NCBI GenBank assembly: GCA_040766655.1
Contig: JAXGQB010000016.1
Coordinates: 115,767-179,766 of the forward strand
DNA: 64,000 nucleotides
Direction of reading: 5' to 3'
DNA from: JALOOB01 sp040766655
GTDB lineage: Bacteria; Chloroflexota; Anaerolineae; CG2-30-64-16
The notes below the pieces were generated by a model that saw nothing but the letters and a program-made list of their open reading frames with translations, did not search any database and was not told the origin of the DNA. This document shows, in pieces, positions 42,702 to 51,236 of this stretch. Numbering within the stretch: the stretch's first letter is position 1; each line of letters begins with the position of its first letter. Position numbers and translations under genes: made by a program.

Positions 42702-43691
42702 TCAGCTCACTTCTTTCGCCAGCCAGCAGGCAACTCGGTGGTCGGGGGCCATGGCAAAGAACGGCGGCATTTCGCTGGTGCAGATGTCGATTGCGACGGG
42801 GCATCTCGGATGGAAGGGGCACCCTCCGGGCAGGTTGGCCAGCGAAGGCGGACTGCCGGGAACGCTCTCCCGCGTTGCCTTGTCGCCAAACCTCGGCAGG
42901 GACTCGATCAGGTAGCGCGTGTAGGGATGCACCGGCCTGCCGAAGATCGTCTCCGTCGGTGCCTCTTCGACGATCTTGCCCGCGTACATGATGCCCACCC
43001 GGTCGGCCAGGTTGGCCTGGACGCCCATGTCGTGCGTCACCAGGATGATCGTGTTGGCCAGCCGCGCCTGGATGGCCTTCAGGAGTTGTACGACGCCGCG
43101 CTGCACGACGACGTCCAGCGCGGTGGTGGGCTCATCCGCGATGATGATGCTGGGCTTGAGGAGCGCGGCCAGCGCGATCGTGACCCGCTGCCGCATGCCG
43201 CCGGACAGCTGGTGAGGATAGGCGTCCAGGATCTCCAGCGGCAGCCCCAGCTCCACGATGTGTTCTTTGGCGATCTCGAGGGCCTGGTCTCTCGTCTTGA
43301 CGCTCACATGGCTGGAGACGAAGTCCCGGTAGGTCTCCTTAAGCTTGAGAACGGGATTGAAGACGCTCATCGCGCCCTGCGGCACGTAAGAGATGTACTC
43401 CCAGCGCAGCCTGCGCTTCTCCTCCGTGCTGAGGGCGTACACATCCAGGTCGCCGTTCGGCGTACGGTAGATGACCGATCCGCCCATCAGCCGCAGTGGC
43501 GGCTCGATGGCGCCATAGAGCGCCTTCAGCAGGGTCGTCTTGCCGCATCCGCTCTCACCGGCAATCCCGTAGACCTCATTCTCGCGGATGTCCAGGTCGA
43601 CGCCGTTGACCGCCTGCACCACCTTCTGTGTCCCCTGCATGTCGAGCACGTAGAAGGCCTTGAGATCCTGCGTCCTGAGTATTATATCCAT
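42702..43691 (-). CDS. Oligopeptide/oligosaccharide ABC importer, ATPase 1 (DppD/OppD type)
   Basis: A 329-residue ATPase with Walker A GESGCGKTT, signature LSGGMRQR and Walker B IIADEPTTALD. The C-terminal extension has HPYTRYLIESLPRFGD and the Cys motif CPFHPRCPVAIDIC. It pairs with the second ATPase to drive the DppB/DppC channel. ATG 43691 (MDIILRTQDLKAF) has GGAAGG upstream. Upstream in-frame codons overlap the permease gene and are rejected. The spacing between operon genes is 2 to 14 bases here. Confidence 0.9.
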   Translation of the reverse strand: MDIILRTQDLKAFYVLDMQGTQKVVQAVNGVDLDIRENEVYGIAGESGCGKTTLLKALYGAIEPPLRLMGGSVIYRTPNGDLDVYALSTEEKRRLRWEYISYVPQGAMSVFNPVLKLKETYRDFVSSHVSVKTRDQALEIAKEHIVELGLPLEILDAYPHQLSGGMRQRVTIALAALLKPSIIIADEPTTALDVVVQRGVVQLLKAIQARLANTIILVTHDMGVQANLADRVGIMYAGKIVEEAPTETIFGRPVHPYTRYLIESLPRFGDKATRESVPGSPPSLANLPGGCPFHPRCPVAIDICTSEMPPFFAMAPDHRVACWLAKEVS

Positions 43692-43701
43692 GGCGCCTTC
43701 C

Positions 43702-44553
43702 TTATGCTCCCACGCGCTGGACGCGCGTCCGCGGATCCAGGTACTCGCTGATGCTGGTCGACAGCCAGTACAGGGCAACGAACAGCAGAACCGCCAGGAC
43801 GATGGGGGTCAGGAGCCATGACCAGTAACCGAGCAGCATCGCCTGGTAGGTGATCGCCCATTGCAGCATCGTGCCCAACGTCGGGATATCCATGTTCACG
43901 AGGCCGAGGATGGCCAGGGTGATCTCCATCCCGATCGCCCAGGCCATGTTGTTGATCAGGGTCGAGAACACCAGCGGCGTCGCGAACGGGAGGTACTCCT
44001 TCAGCACGAGGCGCAGCGTGCCCGTCCCCGAAAGCACAGCCGTCTGGGTGAACTCCCGTTCGCGCAGGCTCAATATCTGCGACCGGATGACGCGTGCATC
44101 CCAGGCCCACCCGAAGAAGGCCAGCAGAAGCCCCAGGTTCACCAGGTTCATCCTGTCGCGCACCAGCATCGCCAGCATGACGATGATGAGGAAGAGCGGG
44201 ATGACCAGCAGGCTGTCGCAGAAGAACATCAGGACCCGGTCGGTCATCCCGCCCTTGTAGCCCGCGATCATGCCGATCAGGACCGCGATGATACGCGACA
44301 CCACGCCTGCGATCACCGAGATGATGAGCGAGTTGCGCACCGCGAAGCTCGCCTGCCACAGGATGTCCTGCCCCTTGGAGTTGGTGCCCAGGGGGTACGC
44401 GCGCGATGGCTTCAGGTCCCTGGGCACCGTCCCCCAGAGGGTCGGATCGTCGGGCGCGAAGATCGACGCCAGGGCCAGGATGAGCAGCGCACACAGCACC
44501 AGGAAGCTCAGCGCAAATCGGTAATCTCTGAAGAGATCTCTGATGGCTTTCAC
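43702..44553 (-). CDS. Oligopeptide/oligosaccharide ABC importer, permease DppC type
   Basis: A 283-residue permease with about six membrane helices. It has the N-terminal DppC/OppC cap (FALSFLVLCALLILALASIF, then PLGTNSKGQDILWQ) and the EAA loop region (VLSGTGTLRLVLKEYLPFAT) that docks onto the ATPases. The GTG start at 44553 has AAGGAG upstream. Together with DppB it forms the membrane channel of the importer. Confidence 0.9.
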   Translation of the reverse strand: MKAIRDLFRDYRFALSFLVLCALLILALASIFAPDDPTLWGTVPRDLKPSRAYPLGTNSKGQDILWQASFAVRNSLIISVIAGVVSRIIAVLIGMIAGYKGGMTDRVLMFFCDSLLVIPLFLIIVMLAMLVRDRMNLVNLGLLLAFFGWAWDARVIRSQILSLREREFTQTAVLSGTGTLRLVLKEYLPFATPLVFSTLINNMAWAIGMEITLAILGLVNMDIPTLGTMLQWAITYQAMLLGYWSWLLTPIVLAVLLFVALYWLSTSISEYLDPRTRVQRVGA

Positions 44554-44567
44554 GGTACCTGAGCTCC

Positions 44568-45575
44568 TTAGGTGTACCTGACCCGCGGGTCCAGGAGCGG
44601 ATAGAGCAGATCGATGATCAGTATGGCGGTCGTGATGGCCACGATCGACAGGAGCGTGATGCCCATGATCAGGTTGTAGTCCCCGGTGGTGATCGCGTTA
44701 TAAAGCAGCGTCCCCAGCCCCGGGTACGAGAAGACGATCTCCGTGATCAGGGCGCCGCTGAAGATCTGGCCGAGCGCCAGTGCGAGGCTCGTCACCTGGG
44801 GCAGCATCGCATTCCGGATCACGTACCTCGGCACGATCCGGTTCTCCCGGATGCCGCCCAGCTTGGCATATTGCACGAAGTCTTCGGAATTCACGTTCTG
44901 CACGATCAGCTTCATCGTCTGGAACCAGACCGCGCCACCCAGGAGGGTGAGCGAGAAGGCCGGCAGGAACGCGTGCCTGAGGACGTCCCGGATGTAGTCC
45001 CACGACAGAGAGGGGGTCCGGCCGATGGAGACGCCGCCTGAGACGGGAAACCACCGGACCACGTAGGCCAGCAACACCAGGAGGGCAAAGGAGAAAATGT
45101 AATAAGGCAGCGGCCGGATCACCATCGCGACCGCATCGAGGATCTTGGACCAGCGCGTCCGGGAGTAGTAACCCGCCAGCCCGCCGACGAGGTTGCCGAC
45201 GACCCAGGAAATCAGCGTCGTCGTGATCAGCATGGTCGCGGTCCAGGGGAGCGCCACCTTGATCAGCTGGAGCACCGGGGTGGGGAACTGGAAGAAGGAC
45301 ACGCCGAAGTCGCCGCGGAACAGGCGCGCCCAGAACGCACCGTACTGCTCAATCATCGATCCCTCGAGTCCGTACATCTCGGTCAGGTCCGCGACCATCC
45401 GGTCGACGGACGCGGGATCCAGGTACGAACCCATGGACCTGAGTTGGGCAATGGTGCGCTGCACCGGATCGGACGGCGACAGGCGCGGAATGAAGAACAC
45501 GGCCGTGATGCCGACGAAGATGACCAGGAAGTACTGGATGAGCCTGGGAATGAGGTACCGCCTAATGAACGCCAT
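44568..45575 (-). CDS. Oligopeptide/oligosaccharide ABC importer, permease DppB type
   Basis: A 335-residue permease with the N-terminal family helix (RRYLIPRLIQYFLVIFVGIT), the large extracytoplasmic loop and about five further helices. The EAA loop is near KLGGIRENRIVPRYVIRNAM. In gluco-oligosaccharide systems of Thermotoga and archaea this same oligopeptide-type family carries sugars. GGAG lies 8 bases before ATG 45575. The 99-base gap from the binding-protein gene holds a strong hairpin. Confidence 0.9.
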   Translation of the reverse strand: MAFIRRYLIPRLIQYFLVIFVGITAVFFIPRLSPSDPVQRTIAQLRSMGSYLDPASVDRMVADLTEMYGLEGSMIEQYGAFWARLFRGDFGVSFFQFPTPVLQLIKVALPWTATMLITTTLISWVVGNLVGGLAGYYSRTRWSKILDAVAMVIRPLPYYIFSFALLVLLAYVVRWFPVSGGVSIGRTPSLSWDYIRDVLRHAFLPAFSLTLLGGAVWFQTMKLIVQNVNSEDFVQYAKLGGIRENRIVPRYVIRNAMLPQVTSLALALGQIFSGALITEIVFSYPGLGTLLYNAITTGDYNLIMGITLLSIVAITTAILIIDLLYPLLDPRVRYT

Positions 45576-45614
45576 CTTGGGTTCTCCATCTGGTTGGGCA
45601 TCCGCCGGCCGGCG

Positions 45615-45648
45615 CTCCTGGGCGGGCGCCTAAACGCCCGCCCAGGAG
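45615..45648 (-). other. Operon-internal hairpin after the binding-protein gene
   Basis: A perfect 14-base-pair stem (45615-45628 with 45635-45648) and a 6-base loop without a T-run, between the binding-protein and permease genes. In ABC operons such hairpins keep the binding-protein mRNA abundant relative to the rest. Confidence 0.6.
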
Positions 45649-45674
45649 ACTGGTTCGCCCTGTGAGCGACGGGT

Positions 45675-47702
45675 CTAGTTACCCGTCGGCTCCAGGAAGG
45701 GGGTCATGTACTTGAAGGAGCCCCAATGCGAGTAAGGCGCATTGTAGGGGTTCTCCGACCCTGGCCAATTGGTCCAGTAGTACTGGTCCCAGGCGACGAA
45801 GCCGATGTAGCCGAAGGTCGGGATGCTCGGCAGTTCCTCGATGGCCACTTTCAGGCCCTCGATGCCGATTGCCTTGACCGCTTCGGCGTCAGCCGGATCG
45901 GTCTCGCGCAGCCGCTTGATCACGTCGTCCATCCTCGGCGAGGACCAGCGGGACGTGTGGGCCTTGGTTAGCGACCCGATCGGCTCGACGTATGCGGAGT
46001 TGTAGTAGTCCAGAACCCGGTAGAGGTCCACGCCCGCGCCCCACGGCTCCTGGGCAGGCCACTGGCCGGAGGCATCGTACTCGCCGTTCTGGGTGATCGT
46101 CGAGCTCTGATCCGTCGGGATCTGTACTGCATCGATGCCGAACTTCTTCCACTGCTGCACGACTGCAGCCGCGTTCTTGTACTCCAGGTGGGACATGTCT
46201 GAGCGGCTGATCACATCGATGTGCCACGGCGAGCCATCGGGCAGCAGCCACTTGCCGTCCGCGTTCTTGGTGAAGCCGTTCTTCTCGAGCAGCTTGGTGG
46301 CCGCCTCAGGCGCGAACTTGTACCAGCCAAGGCCGAAGGTCTGGGCCACATCGGCCGGATCCTCCGAGACGACGTAGCCGCGATCCTTCACGTAGGCGAG
46401 CAGCCGCTGCGGGGCCTCCGCATCGTACGGCTTGAAGGTCTCGCCGTTGCCGAGATCCAGCGTGAACTCCTTGAGCCAGTCCTGCATCGGTTCGATGTAG
46501 TCCTTGGGGTAGGAGCCGAGAGACGGGATGTGAACCGGACTCAGTGTCCCGGTCCCGTCGACGGCCTGGCCCGAGTACTCCACGATGTCGATGGCCAGCA
46601 GGAGCGCCCAGCGGACATCCACGTTGTCATACGGGGCCTTCGCCACGTTGAAGGTGATGCCGGTCAACGCGGGGTCATTGTTCACAACCCACGGGAAGGT
46701 AGGCTGGTAGGCCCGGATGGTGTCACCCTGCGCGAGGGCCGCCTTCAGGCCCTCTGCCGACAGATCGACCGCATCGAGCTGATGGGTCAGCTGGGCCAGG
46801 ATCTTGGCGCCCTCATTGGCGAATGCCTGGAAGACGATGTACTGCGGCTTGGGCTCGCCGTAGAGGATGCCCGTGGGGCTCTTGTCCCAGTCAGCTCGTT
46901 TTTCCCAGATGGTCCAGTACCCGTTCGGATCGAAGCTGTGCAGTTTGTAGGGCCCGGTGCCGACGAAGGGATTGAACTCGAACGTCACGGGGTCGGCCTG
47001 CTTCTCGAAGATGTGCTTCGGCATGATCCAGGTGCAGCCCCAGCGATCCAGGAACTGGGTGTGGAATCGCGAGTTTGCTTGCTTGAGCTTGAAGACGACC
47101 GTGTTATCGTCGGGAGCCGTCACGGATGTGACATTGTCGACGAAGTAGTTGGAGTTATTGAACTCCTTGTGCGCCATCAGCGTTTCGATGGTGAAGACCA
47201 CATCGGCCGAGCTGAAGGGTTGGCCATCGTCCCACGCCACGCCCTGGCGCAGTGGGATGGTCACCTCGGTGAAGTCATCGTTGTAGATCGGATCGCCCGC
47301 GGCCAACGCATTGACGATCTCGCCGGTGGCGAAATCGACCGACCAGAGCGGCTCATTGGCCAGGTTCTGCATGCCGCGGTCCCGCGACTTCCAGCCGACC
47401 CATTCGTTGAAGTTGCCGGGTGTGCCGAGGTGCCCGGTGAGGATGCCGGCAATGAACGTCTCACTTCTTGGCAGGGCGCCCAGCACTGCGGGCGCTTCCT
47501 TCTTGACGACCGGTTCCGGTGTGGCCGTTACGACGACCTCCTTGGTAACCTGCTCTTGCACGACGCGTGTGACTTCGATCGGTTTGCCTTCGACGACTTG
47601 GGTCTCGACGACCACCCGCGTGACCTCCACCACCTGGGGGGCGATGGGGGCACAGGAGGTCAACAACATCAGGACGGCCAGCAATGCGAATAGCTTCTTC
47701 AT
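45675..47702 (-). CDS. Extracellular solute-binding lipoprotein, family 5
   Basis: A 675-residue lipoprotein. The signal peptide ends in the lipobox LLTSCAP. The linker VEVTRVVVETQVVEGKPIEV is the repeat tether usual in Chloroflexota binding proteins. The family-5 fold follows, with landmarks NEPLWSVDFATGEIVNALA, LRQGVAWDDGQPFSSADVVF and WTIWEKRADWDKSPTG. It captures the solute outside the membrane for the DppBCDF-type complex. Given the GH3 gene and the LacI regulator, a beta-linked oligosaccharide is more likely than a peptide. ATG 47702 has AAAAGGAGAGG upstream. Confidence 0.9.
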   Translation of the reverse strand: MKKLFALLAVLMLLTSCAPIAPQVVEVTRVVVETQVVEGKPIEVTRVVQEQVTKEVVVTATPEPVVKKEAPAVLGALPRSETFIAGILTGHLGTPGNFNEWVGWKSRDRGMQNLANEPLWSVDFATGEIVNALAAGDPIYNDDFTEVTIPLRQGVAWDDGQPFSSADVVFTIETLMAHKEFNNSNYFVDNVTSVTAPDDNTVVFKLKQANSRFHTQFLDRWGCTWIMPKHIFEKQADPVTFEFNPFVGTGPYKLHSFDPNGYWTIWEKRADWDKSPTGILYGEPKPQYIVFQAFANEGAKILAQLTHQLDAVDLSAEGLKAALAQGDTIRAYQPTFPWVVNNDPALTGITFNVAKAPYDNVDVRWALLLAIDIVEYSGQAVDGTGTLSPVHIPSLGSYPKDYIEPMQDWLKEFTLDLGNGETFKPYDAEAPQRLLAYVKDRGYVVSEDPADVAQTFGLGWYKFAPEAATKLLEKNGFTKNADGKWLLPDGSPWHIDVISRSDMSHLEYKNAAAVVQQWKKFGIDAVQIPTDQSSTITQNGEYDASGQWPAQEPWGAGVDLYRVLDYYNSAYVEPIGSLTKAHTSRWSSPRMDDVIKRLRETDPADAEAVKAIGIEGLKVAIEELPSIPTFGYIGFVAWDQYYWTNWPGSENPYNAPYSHWGSFKYMTPFLEPTGN

Positions 47703-47805
47703 TTTCCTCTCCTTTTGTGAAGCGTATCTTGACCGGTTGGGACATTCGGCGAGACTGACAGAGTCCTGTTTCCTCCTATCTGTCCGGCATGGCTGCCTTT
47801 TCGGT

Positions 47806-47828
47806 ATCATTACCGGCAACGATACCGG
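47806..47828. promoter_or_regulatory. LacI-type operator A, in front of the importer operon
   Basis: ATCATTA-CCGG-CAACGAT (47806-47823) is an imperfect palindrome around CCGG. A second ACCGG follows 12 bases on (47824-47828). It lies between the lacI stop and the binding-protein start, 104 bases before the latter, and shares its parts with site B upstream of lacI. Confidence 0.55.
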
Positions 47829-47855
47829 AACGTGCAAAAAAGAGACCGGCAGTGG

Positions 47856-48875
47856 CTAGGCGTGCCATTGCCGGCACGATGCGCGCTCGATCAATTGCGT
47901 CGGCATCTCATACAGCGCGCCAGGGGTCGACTGCCCCTGGATCAGGCCGATCAGCAGTTGTGTGGCCACGTAACCCATCCGCTCGATGAACTGGTCGATG
48001 GTGGTGAGCGGCGGGGTGCAGTAGCCGGATTCGCTGATGTTGTCGAATCCAACGACCGAGAGGTCGTCCGGCACGCGCCGGCCCATTTCGATGGCCGCGT
48101 CGATCGCACCGAAGGCCGACTGATCGTTGGCGGCAAAGATCGCGGTGGGCGGGTCGGCCAGCGAGAGGAGCTGCTGAGCGCAGTCCCGGCCCGACGCGCG
48201 TGTGAAGTCGCCGGTTGTGATCAACGCGGGATCGACGGCGATTCCGGCGCCGGCGAGTGCGGCGCGATAGCCCTCGAGGCGCTGCTGGGCGCAGCGCAGG
48301 TCGAGCCTGCCCCCGATGAATCCGATGCGCCGGTGGCCCAGGCCCATGAGGTAGCCCATGGCTTCTGCCGCGCCCGTGACGTTGGTGGCGATCACCGTGG
48401 TGCAATCAGGGCATTCGTTGTTCGGATCGATGGCCACGAGAGGGGCCGAGGTGGAGAAGCTCGTGGCGGCCGGCGTGACGACGATGGCGCCGTCGGTGAT
48501 GCTGCCGTTGAGGAGGGAGACGTAGCGCTGCTCTCCCGCGGCCCGCGAGTTCTGCTTGATGCTGCCGCTGCTGTAGGCGATCAGGTCATACTCGAACGCG
48601 ACGATGGCCTGGTGGACGCCCTTTACGACCTGGATACAGAAGGGGTCTTCGAGATCGGGCACGATCACGCCGATGACGCCGGTCTGCCGGCTACGCATGG
48701 AGCGGGCCGCGAGGCTTGAGGTGTAACCGAGATCCGCGATGATGCCGCGAACCTTGTCGACGGTGTCGGGCGCGACGTCGTCCTTGTCGTTCAGCACGCG
48801 CGAGACGGTGGAAACCGACACACCGGCGGCGCGGGCCACGTCGTGGATTGTGGTGGTCTTGTTGCCTCGTCTCAT
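47856..48875 (-). CDS. LacI family transcriptional regulator
   Basis: A 339-residue repressor. The N-terminal helix-turn-helix and hinge (TTTIHDVARAAGVSVSTVSR, then VLNDKDDVAPDT) is followed by a periplasmic-binding-protein-like sugar-sensing domain (GVIGVIVPDLEDPFCIQVVKG, FAANDQSAFGAI, VVGFDNISES). It sits directly upstream of the importer/beta-glucosidase operon on the same strand and should repress it until a sugar ligand appears. I use ATG 48875 (MRRGNKTTTIHDV). A frame from 48947 would place the start before the operator and promoter -10 region and is unlikely. Confidence 0.9.
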   Translation of the reverse strand: MRRGNKTTTIHDVARAAGVSVSTVSRVLNDKDDVAPDTVDKVRGIIADLGYTSSLAARSMRSRQTGVIGVIVPDLEDPFCIQVVKGVHQAIVAFEYDLIAYSSGSIKQNSRAAGEQRYVSLLNGSITDGAIVVTPAATSFSTSAPLVAIDPNNECPDCTTVIATNVTGAAEAMGYLMGLGHRRIGFIGGRLDLRCAQQRLEGYRAALAGAGIAVDPALITTGDFTRASGRDCAQQLLSLADPPTAIFAANDQSAFGAIDAAIEMGRRVPDDLSVVGFDNISESGYCTPPLTTIDQFIERMGYVATQLLIGLIQGQSTPGALYEMPTQLIERASCRQWHA

Positions 48876-48912
48876 CGCGAATGCCTGCTGCGGGGTGTCG
48901 ACACTGTCTGAA

Positions 48913-48935
48913 AACGATACCGGCATCGTTACCGG
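48913..48935. promoter_or_regulatory. LacI-type operator B, in front of lacI
   Basis: AACGAT-ACCGGC-ATCGTT (48913-48930) is a near-perfect palindrome: the six-base arms are fully inverted and the centre is CCGG. A second ACCGG follows at 48931-48935, the same 12-base spacing as at site A. It lies downstream of the lacI -10 box, where a bound repressor would block the gene. Confidence 0.65.
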
Positions 48936-48947
48936 CGGCTTGTTCAC

Positions 48948-48976
48948 AAGATATCACGACAAATCGGTCGTGTCAA
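48948..48976 (-). promoter_or_regulatory. Promoter of lacI
   Basis: On the minus strand TTGACA (48976-48971), a 17-base spacer and TATCTT (48953-48948). The spacer region also contains an inverted repeat, CACGAC/GTCGTG (48955-48960 and 48967-48972). Confidence 0.75.
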
Positions 48977-49027
48977 GACCCAATTTGGACGGATAGCACC
49001 CGAAGTCCTGGGGCATCGTGCCGTCAC

Positions 49028-49057
49028 TTTCTTCCTGGCGGCGCACGGTGCTATAAT
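49028..49057 (+). promoter_or_regulatory. Promoter of the chelatase gene
   Basis: A perfect TATAAT lies at 49052-49057 with TTTCTT (49028-49033) at an 18-base spacing. GGAG (49077-49080) and the TTG start (49089) follow. Confidence 0.55.
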
Positions 49058-49088
49058 CCCGTCGTTAACTCGCGTACGGAGCATACCC

Positions 49089-50204
49089 TTGGCAAACATC
49101 CGACCTTATCCCTTCACCGCCATCGTGGGCCAGGAAAAGATGAAGCGGGCCCTGATCCTGAACGCCATCTCGAGCCAGATCGGCGGCGTGCTCATCCGCG
49201 GCGAACGCGGCACGGCCAAGTCCACGGCCGCGCGCGCGCTGGCCGCACTGCTGCCCGAGATCGAGGTCGTGTCCGACTGCCCGTTCGGCTGCGATCCCAG
49301 CGGGCTCGACAGCCTGTGCGACAACTGCCGCGACCGACTGGCGCGGGGCGAGACCCTGCCCACTTCGATGCGCCGCACCCGGTTCGTCGATCTGCCTGTC
49401 AGTGCGACGGAGGACCGGGTCGTCGGCACCCTCGACATCGAGAAGGCCATCCAGCAGGGCGAGCGCCACTTCGAGCCCGGCGTGCTTGCGGCCGCGAACC
49501 GCGGCCTGCTCTACGTCGACGAGGTCAACCTGCTGGACGATCACGTGGTCGACCTGCTGCTCGACTCGGCCGCGATGGGCGTGAACGTGGTGGAGCGGGA
49601 GGGGATCAGCTTCAGCCACCCCGCACGCTTCATGCTGGTCGGCACGATGAACCCGGAGGAGGGCGACCTGCGCCCGCAGCTGCTCGACCGCTTCGCACTG
49701 TGCGTGGACATGCACGGCATCGCGGACCCGCGGCAGCGCGTGGCCATCGTGGAGCGCCGCGTGGCGTACGAGAGCGATCCGGAGGGCTTCTACCTGGAGT
49801 GGCTGCCGCGCGAGGAGCAGCTGTCGCACGACATCGCGGAGGCGCGCAGCCGGCTGCCGGGGGTGCACCACACCCAGCGCGACCTCTTCACCATCGCACA
49901 GCTGACCACGTCGTTCCGCGTCGACGGCCACCGGGCCGACATCGTGATCCTCAAGACCGCCCGCGCACACGCCGCGTGGCAGGGCCGCCTGGCCGTCGTG
50001 GAGCAGGACATCCTGCTCGCCGCGGAGCTGGCGCTGCCCCACCGCCTGAAGCGCCAGCCCTTCGAGGAAGCGTCGATGGACGCGGGCCAGCTCGAAGAGC
50101 GGCTGAAGAAGGCGCGCGCGGATGCGCCGCCCGACCAGAGCCAGATGTCCAAGTCGGACGAGGGCGAGACGGCGCCCAGCTTAAAAAAAGCACTGAGCCG
50201 CTAG
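49089..50204 (+). CDS. ChlI-like AAA+ chelatase subunit (zero-frame product)
   Basis: A 371-residue AAA+ protein that resembles the small subunit (ChlI/BchI) of magnesium/cobalt chelatases. The N-terminal motif is YPFTAIVGQEKMKRAL. Walker A is GERGTAKST, Walker B is LLYVDEVNLLDD, and the insertion VNVVEREGISFSHPARFMLV and sensor GTMNPEEGDLRPQLLDRF are all typical. The C-terminal helical part ends in a Gln/Ser/Glu-rich tail. The TTG start has GGAG 8 bases upstream. The frame ends at TAG 50202-50204, just after an A7 slippery run and inside the stem of a following hairpin. Chelatase ATPases drive insertion of Mg or Co by a large subunit (ChlH/CobN), which is not in the window. Confidence 0.85.
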   Translation: MANIRPYPFTAIVGQEKMKRALILNAISSQIGGVLIRGERGTAKSTAARALAALLPEIEVVSDCPFGCDPSGLDSLCDNCRDRLARGETLPTSMRRTRFVDLPVSATEDRVVGTLDIEKAIQQGERHFEPGVLAAANRGLLYVDEVNLLDDHVVDLLLDSAAMGVNVVEREGISFSHPARFMLVGTMNPEEGDLRPQLLDRFALCVDMHGIADPRQRVAIVERRVAYESDPEGFYLEWLPREEQLSHDIAEARSRLPGVHHTQRDLFTIAQLTTSFRVDGHRADIVILKTARAHAAWQGRLAVVEQDILLAAELALPHRLKRQPFEEASMDAGQLEERLKKARADAPPDQSQMSKSDEGETAPSLKKALSR

Positions 50205-51235
50205 CCGAACAGGCCAACGCGTCAGCTAGCGGCGACCCCATCGACGACGGTGCGCAGGCCCAGGCCTCCAGCCAGGGACCCTCCGCACAGCGCCCGGTCA
50301 AGATCGGCGACAGCTTCCAGGCCAAGCGTCTCGACACGCCCCTGGACAAGCTCACGCGTTCCTCGGCCGGCAAGCGCAGCGTCACCCTGACCGACCGCAA
50401 GCGCGGGCGCTACATCAAGGCGCGGCCGATGCACGGCCGGCCCGAGGACCTGGCGTTCGATGCGACCATCCGGTCGGCCGCACCGTTCCAGCGCCGCCGG
50501 ACGGAGGAGCGCGCGGCGCGCAAGGTGGCCTTCGTCGTCAAGCGATCCGATTTGCAGCGCAAGGTGCGCGTGCGCCGCGCGGCCAACCTGGTGTTGTTCG
50601 TCGTGGATGCCTCGTGGAGCATGGCCGCGGCCGAGCGGATCGAGGCGACCAAGGGCGCGGTGTTGTCCCTGCTGCACGACGCGTACCAGCGCCGCGACCA
50701 GGTGGGGCTGATCGTCTTCCAGCGGGAGGAGGCGCGCATCGTGCTGCCGCCCACCTCCAGCGTCGAGCTGGCGCAGGCCGCGCTGCGCAACGTGCCGGTG
50801 GGCGGCAAGACGCCCCTGTCGGCCGGCCTGCTGGCCGCCTATCGCGTCTGCATGGCCGCCACGCGGCGCAATCCCGAGATCATGCCCCTGATCATCATCC
50901 TGACCGACGGCGCGGGGAACGTGTCGGTCACCGGCATGCCGCCGCAGGAAGAGGCGCGGCGCATGGCCGAGATGATCCGCGACGCGCACTTCCGCACCGT
51001 GGTGATCAACATGGAGCACCCCGCGTTCGACCGGGGCATGGCGCAGGAGCTGGCCACCGACGTGGGCGGCCCGTGCTACACCCTGCCAGAGCTCAAGGCG
51101 GAGGCGCTGCTGAGCACCGTGCGCCAGGAGCTCAGCCTGAAGCCGGGCGAGCGCGCGGTCGGGGCGATCGGCGGCGAGCCCGCCACGGGGCTGCCCGATG
51201 TGCCCGGCTCGGTCGCGGGCGGGCCGCGGCGCTGA
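49089..51235 (+). CDS. ChlD-like chelatase subunit made by -1 frameshift (AAA+ plus VWA domain)
   Basis: If the ribosome shifts by -1 on the A7 run at 50183-50189, the AAA+ part continues without a stop into a second open frame to TGA 51233-51235, giving about 715 residues. The added part has a linker, a basic region (KRSVTLTDRKRGRYIK) and a VWA domain with the metal-site motif DASWSMAAAERIEATKGA, then IIILTDGAGNVS. AAA+ plus VWA is the architecture of ChlD/BchD and of the fused subunit paired with CobN. The VWA part has no credible own start after 50204, and the frames overlap at the slippery site. A sequencing error is the alternative, but the signal parts argue against it. Confidence 0.78.
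50183..50233 (+). promoter_or_regulatory. Programmed -1 ribosomal frameshift signal
   Basis: The heptamer A AAA AAA (50183-50189, zero-frame codons TTA AAA AAA GCA) is followed after 7 bases by a perfect 9-base-pair stem. GCCGCTAGC (50197-50205) pairs with GCTAGCGGC (50225-50233) around a 19-base loop. The zero-frame stop TAG (50202-50204) lies inside the stem. The heptamer, spacer length and stem are those of known -1 frameshift sites, and an SD-like GAGGG (50160-50164) lies upstream. Confidence 0.78.
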
Positions 51236-51236
51236 C

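Noticed and set aside
48848..50180. Upstream extension of the VWA frame as an independent gene start
   Set aside because: The segment before 50180 is Arg/Gly/Ala-rich shadow sequence of the ChlI frame. Only the part after the slippery site resembles a real protein.
49089..51235. Chelatase gene as a plain frameshift pseudogene or sequencing error
   Set aside because: The shift falls exactly on an A7 heptamer with a correctly spaced perfect stem-loop, and both parts keep intact motifs. It stays as the alternative to be excluded by raw reads.
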